Assembly (NCBI GenBank): GCA_020852535.1
Contig: JADZAO010000011.1
Location: forward strand, 1 to 38,173
Reading direction: 5' to 3'
Origin: Paracoccaceae bacterium
GTDB taxonomy: Bacteria; Pseudomonadota; Alphaproteobacteria; Rhodobacterales; Rhodobacteraceae
DNA: 38,173 nucleotides
This document shows positions 31,939 to 38,173 of this stretch, in pieces. The notes beneath the pieces are model-generated. The model ran no database searches. It had not been told where the DNA came from and saw only the letters and a program-made list of their open reading frames with translations. Position 1 is the first letter of the stretch. Each line of letters opens with the position of its first letter. Made by a program: the position numbers and the translations under genes.

Positions 31939-34008
31939 ATGACTAATCTTCGCGCCTATCAACCCTCGTTTACTGCAGGCGAACTCTCGCCAGCCCTTTG
32001 GGCGCGCACAGATCTTGCCAAGTATGCAAGCGGCCTGAAAGTGACAAAAAACCTCTTCATCCATCCGCACGGTGGCGCCTCAAACCGACCCGGACTGCGA
32101 TTTTGCGGTGAAGTCAAGCATAGCGAAAAACCAACCAGATTGATCCCGTTTCAGTTCAACACAGTCCAAACCTATGTGCTGGAATTCGGCGATCTCTATA
32201 TGCGCGTTTGGAAAAACGGCGAGATCGTGCTCTCGGAAAGTAGTCCATATGAGATCAAAACACCCTATAGCTCGGATCAGGTCTTCGATCTGGTGATCAC
32301 CCAAGAAGCCGATGTGATGTATATCACCCACGTCCGTCATGCACCGCAAAAACTCGGACGACTGGCCGATGATAACTGGATATTCATAACACCCACCTTC
32401 ATGCCCTCAATGGCCGCACCCGAAGCACCAACCGTCTCCTCGCGAGCCGCAGGAACCAAAACTTACCTCTATCGGATCAGCGCAATCTCGGCCACCACAG
32501 GCGAAGAAAGTCTGCCAAGCCCAATCGGCGGCACTACCGCAGCAGCTGATCTTGGCGTTGCTAATGAATGGAACGATATCTCTTGGACCGCCGTGCCAGG
32601 TGCGCAGAGATATATCGTCTATAAACTAGACAATGGGGTCTATGGATATATTGGCGGCACAGAAGGCACCACATTCCGTGATGAAAACATTACCGCAGAT
32701 CTCGCCGATACCCCACAGACAGGCTACAATCCATTCATTGGCGAGGGGAATTATCCTAGGTGCTCAACATTCGTAGACCAAAGGCTGGCCTTCGCCTCAA
32801 GTTTGAATAACCCGCAAGCCTGCTGGTTGTCGCAATCTGCAAACTACGAAAACTTCGGATATTCTCGCCCGCGTAAAGCCTCCGACGGGTTTGAGTTTCG
32901 TATTAGGGCCCGGCAGGTGAACGAAATTAGATCGCTCCTCCAAGTGCGCAGCCTGATGATCCTTACCTCGGGAGGCGAGTATGCCGTCACAGGGGGACAA
33001 GATGAGTATCTGACACCCGATACAATTGTTGTCAAAAACCAAGGCTATCGCGGTGCCGCGACAGTGCAGCCTATCGTCGTTGGTAACGTCATCCTTTTTG
33101 CCCAAGAACGAGGCGGGGTGATCCGTGACTTCAGCTATGAATTTGCACAAGACAGTTTCGTCGGAAAAGATCTGACAATCCTCGCGCGACACCTGTTTGA
33201 TGATCGCTCAATTAAGTCATGGGCCTATGCCCAAGCCCCTTATTCAATCGTCTGGGTTGTGCTCGACGATGGGTCGCTGGTCTCGCTAACCTATATCAAA
33301 GAACATGAAGTCTGGGCCTGGACCCGCCATGAAACCGACGGCGTGTTTGAAGATGTGACAGTCGTGGCCGAGGGGTTAGAAGATGTGCCCTATTTTATCG
33401 TTCGGCGCAAAATTGGTGGGGTCGATCGTCGCTATGTTGAACGAATGCAGACCCGCCTGTTTGAAAAAGTGGAGGATGCGTTCTTTGTCGATAGTGGCCT
33501 GACATATTCCGGAACCCCCGCAACCCTTCTATCCGGCCTCTCACACCTCAACGAAAAAACAGTCGTCGCCATGGCCGATGGAAACGTCGTGCGAAACCTA
33601 ACCGTCTCAAACGGATCGGTGACGCTCCCCTTTGCAGCCTCCAAAGTCCATGTCGGACTGCCCTATGAGGCAACCTTGATGACCCTCGATCTCGACACAG
33701 GCATGGTGCAAGGCCTTGGCACAGTGCAGGGGCGCAAAAAAACCGTGGCCGAGGTGACGCTCCGCGTCGAAAAAACCCGCGGCATCTGGATCGGCACAGC
33801 CGATGAAACACGCGATAGCGGTAAACTTATCGAGTTCAAACAAAGATCAAGCGAAGCATGGGACGAAGCGATCGGCCTGATGACGGGGGATCTGGAAATT
33901 ACCCCCATCGCGGATTGGACCAATGGCGGAAACATCGTGATCAAGCAGTTCGACCCGCTGCCAATGACAATCCTCGCAATCATGCCAGATGTGGCGGTGG
34001 GGCTGTGA
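31939..34008 (+). CDS. Tail nozzle / tubular protein B-like structural protein
   Basis: A 689-residue, beta-rich virion protein starting with the recurrent podoviral opening QPSFTAGELSPALWARTDLAKYASGLKV (two parts) and KNLFIHPHGGASNRPGLRF. A fibronectin type III-like insert is seen near 165-240 (YLYRISAISATTGEESLPSP). The middle (LQVRSLMILTSGGEYAVTGG, YRGAATVQPIVVGN) looks like beta-propeller blades of the nozzle. In such phages this protein forms the tube end that meets the cell, directly below tubular protein A. Exact equivalence to T7 gp12 is inferred from gene order and composition. It starts two bases after the previous stop. Confidence 0.8.
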   Translation: MTNLRAYQPSFTAGELSPALWARTDLAKYASGLKVTKNLFIHPHGGASNRPGLRFCGEVKHSEKPTRLIPFQFNTVQTYVLEFGDLYMRVWKNGEIVLSESSPYEIKTPYSSDQVFDLVITQEADVMYITHVRHAPQKLGRLADDNWIFITPTFMPSMAAPEAPTVSSRAAGTKTYLYRISAISATTGEESLPSPIGGTTAAADLGVANEWNDISWTAVPGAQRYIVYKLDNGVYGYIGGTEGTTFRDENITADLADTPQTGYNPFIGEGNYPRCSTFVDQRLAFASSLNNPQACWLSQSANYENFGYSRPRKASDGFEFRIRARQVNEIRSLLQVRSLMILTSGGEYAVTGGQDEYLTPDTIVVKNQGYRGAATVQPIVVGNVILFAQERGGVIRDFSYEFAQDSFVGKDLTILARHLFDDRSIKSWAYAQAPYSIVWVVLDDGSLVSLTYIKEHEVWAWTRHETDGVFEDVTVVAEGLEDVPYFIVRRKIGGVDRRYVERMQTRLFEKVEDAFFVDSGLTYSGTPATLLSGLSHLNEKTVVAMADGNVVRNLTVSNGSVTLPFAASKVHVGLPYEATLMTLDLDTGMVQGLGTVQGRKKTVAEVTLRVEKTRGIWIGTADETRDSGKLIEFKQRSSEAWDEAIGLMTGDLEITPIADWTNGGNIVIKQFDPLPMTILAIMPDVAVGL

Positions 34009-34469
34009 CAACACAGCTAAAGATCGTTGAAGCCTCAATAGATCACCTCGAGCCGATCGCCAGTCGAATGCGAAAAGCCGATCGGCTCGAAGTGATGGCC
34101 TCCTCAGGGTCCACTCCACATCGTGCTTTGATGTTCTCTTTGGAAAAATCTTCGCTTGCTTGGACCGCAATCATCAACGGAGAACCCGAGGTGATGTTTG
34201 GAGTGGGTGATCTCAACGTTTTGACAAAAACCGGGGCGCCCTGGTTGCTCGGCACGGATGCTATTGAGCAACATGTTAGGCTTTTTCTTCGATCATCCCT
34301 CCATTGGCGCGAAAAACTATTCAACCGCTATGAGGTGATGAGGAACTTTGTCGATGATCGTAACGAGGTCTCAAAACGATGGCTGTCCTGGCTTGGGTTT
34401 ACTCTGCACGAGCCCATGCCAATCGGCGTTAATGGCGAAATGTTCCGACTGTTTGAAATGAGGCGCTAA
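34005..34469 (+). CDS. T7 gp13-like / DUF2833-type phage protein
   Basis: From GTG 34005, which overlaps the previous stop as GTGA, the protein has 154 residues. It has a GNAT-like pattern: IASRMRKADRLEVMASSG near 15-33, EPEVMFGVGDL near 63-73, GAPWLLGTDAI near 80, and VSKRWLSWLGFTLHEPMPIGVNGEMFRLFEMRR at the end (two parts). This fits the DUF2833 family that includes T7 gp13, a minor protein needed for virion core assembly. The acetyl-CoA site is not obviously complete, so enzymatic activity is doubtful. An open frame upstream to 33858 is a shadow of the nozzle gene. Confidence 0.78.
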   Translation: MTTQLKIVEASIDHLEPIASRMRKADRLEVMASSGSTPHRALMFSLEKSSLAWTAIINGEPEVMFGVGDLNVLTKTGAPWLLGTDAIEQHVRLFLRSSLHWREKLFNRYEVMRNFVDDRNEVSKRWLSWLGFTLHEPMPIGVNGEMFRLFEMRR

Positions 34470-34470
34470 A

Positions 34471-34980
34471 ATGTGCGATCTGGTGACTGCCTTGATGATC
34501 AGCTCTACTGTTGTTGGTGGAATCGCACAAGTTCAGGCCGGAAACGCAGAGGCCGCAGCCTCTCGCTATAAGGCCCAAGTCGCAGAGATAAACGCAAAAA
34601 TGGCCGATCGGGCCGCGCGTGATGCAATCGAAAGAGGGCAGATCGAAGAGCAAAATAAACGCCGCGAAACCGCCGCAATCATGGGTCGACAACAAGCAGC
34701 GATGGCCGCAAACGGGGTTGATCTGACCTTTGGATCGCCGCTCGATACCATCGTCGATACCGCCATGATGGGAGAAATTGACGCCCTGACAATCCGTCGC
34801 AATGCAGCACGCGAGGCCTATGACTATGACGTCCAAGGCGTAAACTATCACGCCGATGCCAGCCTGTCACAAACCAATGCAGAAAACGCACAAAGTGCGG
34901 GTGTGATGAACCCTCTTGGAACCGTGCTGGGCGGTGGGGCTAAGGCATACGGCAACTACAAATCCGCCTTGGTCGCGTGA
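34471..34980 (+). CDS. Internal virion protein, T7 gp14-like
   Basis: A 169-residue protein with a hydrophobic N-terminus (LVTALMISSTVVGGIAQVQAG) and a long Ala/Gln-rich helical body (AASRYKAQVAEINAKMADRAARDAIERGQ, shown in part), ending in a Gly-rich segment. This is the layout of small internal core proteins such as T7 gp14, which leave the virion and form the outer-membrane end of the ejection channel. MGRQQAAMAANGVDLTFGSP near 70 is a recurrent motif of this group. Position between the gp13-like gene and the large internal proteins supports it. Confidence 0.75.
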   Translation: MCDLVTALMISSTVVGGIAQVQAGNAEAAASRYKAQVAEINAKMADRAARDAIERGQIEEQNKRRETAAIMGRQQAAMAANGVDLTFGSPLDTIVDTAMMGEIDALTIRRNAAREAYDYDVQGVNYHADASLSQTNAENAQSAGVMNPLGTVLGGGAKAYGNYKSALVA

Positions 34981-34987
34981 GGCATCA

Positions 34988-37369
34988 ATGCCCATCGTTC
35001 CCCAATATCAGCCCGGTCAAATCCAAACCCGCCCGCTTGCACAGCAACGCTTGAGTGTGCGCGCCTCAGCCGATGACTTTGGTGCAGCCCAAGCGCGCGG
35101 TCTCGGTGCGATTTCTGAAGGCTTGGGCCAAGCGGCAAACGCTATGCAGCAACTCCGCGATCTGGAAGATATCGCGCGGGCAAAAGATGCCGATAATCAG
35201 TTTGCAGCCTGGGTGCGCGAGCGCTCCTATGGCGAAGGCGGATATATGACGCTGGAAGGTCGAGCCGCCGTTGAAGCGCGTGAGCTGTTTGCACGCGAGG
35301 CGGTCGCAAAACGTCAAGAGTTCGGGGCCAGCCTATCAGGCGCTGCCGCCGTAAAATACAAAATCGCCTCCGAAGCGCGCCTAAATGGCCTGCTGGAAGG
35401 TTCGATCGTTCATGCGGCAAACGCCCGCAAAGAATGGTTTAAAATCGCCTCAACCGATCGGATTAATACCTTTGCTGAAGATGCCTTCGCGAGCTATTCA
35501 AACCCAACTAAGGTTGCAAAAAATATCGCCGCAGGACAAGCCGAACTACGCACCATGGCCGAGCTCCAAGGCTGGGATGCCGACACGCTCAAAAATAAAG
35601 AAGCCGAGTTCGTCTCTGGAATTCACAAAAACATCGCCCTGCGGATCGCCCAAAACGATCCCCTCGCTGCCGATAAATATCGTAAGGAATATGCAAGCGC
35701 GTTGAGCGCATCGCATCAGTATGATCTGGAGGCCGCACTGGGTGCGGCGGTGAAAGAGGCCGAGGCGATCCGGTTGACCGAGAATATCCTGCGCGCCGGT
35801 CGATCAACCAGCACAACACCCGCTAAAGCAGCAAAACAAACAACGATGGGGATGACCGGTCCGACCCAAGCGCGGGCAATCTTGACAGCGCGATCCGTCG
35901 GAGGCGCAACCCGATCTGATGCAATCGATGCCCTAGATGGCGCCTTTGCAACAAACCTTGCCGCAATGATAGAAGACGCCCCGCCGAGCATTCGCGAAGG
36001 GCTTGGTATCATCTCAGGCTATCGATCCGAACGCGTTCAAGCCGACATCATTAGCCAAAAAATGCCCAACTACGGTTTTAGCGACAGCGACGTAATGGAG
36101 TGGAATGCCGATCTTGCAACCCTAGGACCTGCCAAAACCAGCGCAAAATGGGCCGTACGGCTGCGATCGTCAGGAATGACCAAAGATGTCGGCCTGCCTG
36201 GCGGCTCATTGCATCAGCAAGGCCAAGCGGTCGATCTGGCCTGGAATGGAGGCAGCTTTGCGGATGCGCCCGCCGAAGTGCAAGAATGGATCCATGCAAA
36301 TGCTGGAAAATACAGCATCTATTCCCCAATGGCGCATGAACCCTGGCATGTTGAACCAACCAAAGCACGCAGCGGATCGGGAACCCTCGCTCCCAAAAAT
36401 GCCTCGGTCGCACCGCGTGCTGCAATGCCCTCCTTTGATCAGATCGAAGCGCAATTGGCCGAAATCGCCGATCCAGTAGTTCGTGATCAGGTGCGTAAAC
36501 GGCTGAACGCACAGATTGAAATCCAAAACCGCGCCGCTGAAGAAGCCTCAATCGCCGCGAAAACCGAGCTTTGGCGCGTGGTCGAAGCAGGAGGAACCCC
36601 CGATCAGGTGCCACAAGATATCCGTGTTATCGCCGGAATGGCAGCAATAACTCAAGCCTGGAGCTATATCGAAGAAACAGCAAAACGCGGGGCCCCAAAA
36701 AACGATGAGACGCTGGTTTACAAGATGCGCCGCGATGCCGCAGAAAACCCCGATGAGTTCGCCAAGATCGATCTGAACGACTATCGCGGGAAGTTCTCTA
36801 GCGAAACCTTCAAGGAGATGACCGATCTTCAGACGATGGCACTGACCAACCAGCGTAAGCTACGCGAGGAAGGGCTGGCGCTTACCACCGCCTTTGCTCA
36901 AGCCGAAAAGTCGCTTGAGGCCTTGGGGATCACCACAATAGGAAAAGAAGGAAGAGCCCGCGAGCAAATAGCACAGCGGATCGCCGCGTTTCAAAATATG
37001 CTCGCCGCGCAAATGGCAGAGTTTAAAGCCGCAAACGCAGGCAAAAACCCAAACCAAATGGAAATCCACTCAATGGTGAACCGCTTGCTGCTGCCGGTCG
37101 TCGTTGAAAAACCAAGCTCAATCTGGGGAACAACCCAAGTTGATATCTCTAAAACAGGCCAAAACGTCCTCTTTGATCTCAGTCGCGTCGGAAATCTCGG
37201 CGCAGATAGTACCGTCTCAGTCTCAGTCGATTACGAAAAAATCCCGCCCGCCGATCGCATCGAAATCGAAATTACACTCGAAGAACAATATGGCCGTAAA
37301 CCCTCCGAAATCGAAGTCGAAACTGCCTATGCAGCATATCTCATCTCCACCGCCACCGCCGGAAATTAA
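34988..37369 (+). CDS. Large internal virion protein with M15-type murein peptidase centre
   Basis: From ATG 34988 the protein has 793 residues. The N-terminal 290 residues are helical (core protein, T7 gp15-like region). At about 320-460 there is a peptidase M15A/VanY-like domain: ISGYRSERVQADII near 340, then zinc ligands His409 and Asp416 in SLHQQGQAVDLAW and His454 in EPWHVEP. The rest is helical and acidic. The virion therefore carries a peptidoglycan peptidase within its ejected core, which would open the wall during DNA entry; T7 uses a lytic transglycosylase in gp16 for this. I chose ATG 34988 because the frame upstream to 34916 overlaps the previous gene. Confidence 0.82.
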   Translation: MPIVPQYQPGQIQTRPLAQQRLSVRASADDFGAAQARGLGAISEGLGQAANAMQQLRDLEDIARAKDADNQFAAWVRERSYGEGGYMTLEGRAAVEARELFAREAVAKRQEFGASLSGAAAVKYKIASEARLNGLLEGSIVHAANARKEWFKIASTDRINTFAEDAFASYSNPTKVAKNIAAGQAELRTMAELQGWDADTLKNKEAEFVSGIHKNIALRIAQNDPLAADKYRKEYASALSASHQYDLEAALGAAVKEAEAIRLTENILRAGRSTSTTPAKAAKQTTMGMTGPTQARAILTARSVGGATRSDAIDALDGAFATNLAAMIEDAPPSIREGLGIISGYRSERVQADIISQKMPNYGFSDSDVMEWNADLATLGPAKTSAKWAVRLRSSGMTKDVGLPGGSLHQQGQAVDLAWNGGSFADAPAEVQEWIHANAGKYSIYSPMAHEPWHVEPTKARSGSGTLAPKNASVAPRAAMPSFDQIEAQLAEIADPVVRDQVRKRLNAQIEIQNRAAEEASIAAKTELWRVVEAGGTPDQVPQDIRVIAGMAAITQAWSYIEETAKRGAPKNDETLVYKMRRDAAENPDEFAKIDLNDYRGKFSSETFKEMTDLQTMALTNQRKLREEGLALTTAFAQAEKSLEALGITTIGKEGRAREQIAQRIAAFQNMLAAQMAEFKAANAGKNPNQMEIHSMVNRLLLPVVVEKPSSIWGTTQVDISKTGQNVLFDLSRVGNLGADSTVSVSVDYEKIPPADRIEIEITLEEQYGRKPSEIEVETAYAAYLISTATAGN

Positions 37370-37371
37370 TC

Positions 37372-38173
37372 TTGGAAAGCATTGCAGATTTTATCAAACG
37401 TACCGCAAAAGAACGGCAACAACAAAATGCCGCCGCCGCAGGGATCGTCCTCAATACAACAGACAAAAACCCAGACGATGTGGCCCTCAACCTCAACCTA
37501 GCAAATGACTGGGCAAAGACCACAGGTAAGCCCGTTCCGCCACTCCCGCTGGTCGAAGAATACCGCCCCGTGTTCCAAAAACAAATCAATGATAAACAAA
37601 ACTCAACAATCCTTGCCGATGCGCCAAAGCTCTCAGAGTGGCTCAAAAACCCCGATAATGCCGCCCTAGCACAAGATGATCTTCCCGGCTTGTCTTGGTG
37701 GGAACGCCTGCCAAACTCGTTTCGCATGGGTACGGCGACCGGAATTAAACAAGGCCAAGAGTTCACCAAAGATGTCGGGATGGTGCTGGAACGCGGTGCG
37801 CTAGGGCAGGGCCTTGATGCCTTGGGAAAAGAGTTCGATCAGCTGGTGCTGACAAACGACCAAGGAACACCAAATCTCCTCGGGCAGCTGGCAAACTATG
37901 CGCGCAGCCTTAGCACAGCGCAGGACAAAATACCTCGGCGAATGGTCGGCGGGCCAGACGTGACGCCCAATCAGCGTGCCGACGCAATCGAAAATGCAGA
38001 TCTCGGACAGCTCTATAAAGGTGCCACGGCCTTGCTCTCCGAAATGGAGAAAAACGGCTTTTCTCCCATGTCCTACAAAGATGTCGGTAGCCTAAGCGGG
38101 GCTGCGCAATTTATCTCAGAAAACCTCGCAACCTCGCTGCCCCATACCGTAGCCTCCATAGCATCAGGCGGTC
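37372..38173 (+). CDS. Large internal virion protein, partial (runs off the window)
   Basis: TTG 37372, three bases after the previous stop codon, opens an uninterrupted frame of 267 codons to the window edge. It begins MESIADFIKRTAKERQQQ and contains LSWWERLPNSFRMGTATG near 115-132 and SLPHTVASIASGG at the edge. The start of a very large ejected core protein (T7 gp16-like position, last of the core genes) is the most likely reading, but only the N-terminal part is visible. TTG as the start is unusual, and no other ATG, GTG or TTG lies nearby upstream in frame. Confidence 0.75.
   Translation, partial: MESIADFIKRTAKERQQQNAAAAGIVLNTTDKNPDDVALNLNLANDWAKTTGKPVPPLPLVEEYRPVFQKQINDKQNSTILADAPKLSEWLKNPDNAALAQDDLPGLSWWERLPNSFRMGTATGIKQGQEFTKDVGMVLERGALGQGLDALGKEFDQLVLTNDQGTPNLLGQLANYARSLSTAQDKIPRRMVGGPDVTPNQRADAIENADLGQLYKGATALLSEMEKNGFSPMSYKDVGSLSGAAQFISENLATSLPHTVASIASGG

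Noticed and set aside
23989..38173. A Rhodobacter capsulatus-type gene transfer agent
   Set aside because: That particle has a siphovirus-type tail. Here the genes are podoviral: connector, tubular proteins and T7-type internal core proteins.

Overview
The window looks like the chromosome of an alphaproteobacterium, most probably a Rhodobacterales-type marine bacterium. This is inferred from the genes, not from a search. The pointers are the ppx-rlmE pair, the aroK-aroB pair with an xerD and secreted-protein operon running the other way, rpsI with an alphaproteobacterial N-terminal extension, a 'virulence factor'-family protein beside a methyltetrahydrofolate methyltransferase, an IalB-family protein and a Cys-type kdsA. 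About half of the window (1-20.8 kb) is host chromosome and the rest (20.8-38.2 kb, running off the right edge) is a prophage or prophage-derived particle locus.

Host part. 0.3-1.7 kb: one-carbon methyltransferase plus small partner (minus). 1.9-3.8 kb: exopolyphosphatase and 23S rRNA methyltransferase RlmE (plus). 3.9-8.6 kb: cell-envelope genes, namely an M15-type DUF882 protein, an L,D-transpeptidase, LpxD and an IalB-like protein; a decayed acyl carrier protein gene lies just after lpxD. 8.9-11.4 kb: minus-strand operon of a 44-residue membrane protein, a 504-residue secreted protein and XerD. 11.7-13.3 kb: aroK-aroB. 13.9-15.6 kb: tRNA-Gln(UUG) and rplM-rpsI with a clear promoter and terminator. 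16.0-16.9 kb: kdsA. 16.9-19.4 kb: a dimethylglycine/sarcosine dehydrogenase-like flavoprotein fused to a GcvT domain. Gaps are long and contain decayed genes, and 19.4-20.8 kb holds remnants of an IS3-family and probably an IS5-family element, so this genome is losing genes.

Phage part. A minus-strand early operon (20.8-23.6 kb) encodes, in transcription order, a DEDD exonuclease with an ExoX-like tail, three very small proteins, a full-length bacterial-type sliding clamp (DnaN), a small basic protein and a PrtN-type pyocin activator. Most of these genes overlap at their start and stop codons. A 382-bp divergent region (23.6-24.0 kb) carries two families of short repeats nested symmetrically around an A/T-rich core. 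It leads into a plus-strand virion operon (24.0 kb to the edge): small and large terminase, portal, Bbp19-like protein, scaffold, GP7-type major capsid protein, cement protein, staple-like protein, tail tubular proteins, a gp13-like protein and internal virion proteins, one with an M15 peptidase centre. The head genes resemble epsilon15/BPP-1 podoviruses and the tail and core genes resemble T7.

What stands out: no integrase, CI-type repressor, helicase or polymerase is visible. The early operon instead pairs a replicative clamp, an exonuclease and a bacteriocin-type activator beside an origin-like or operator-like repeat cluster. The strand composition also reverses abruptly at about 28.5 kb, exactly where the scaffold gene begins, which points to a mosaic virion operon or a replication-related boundary.
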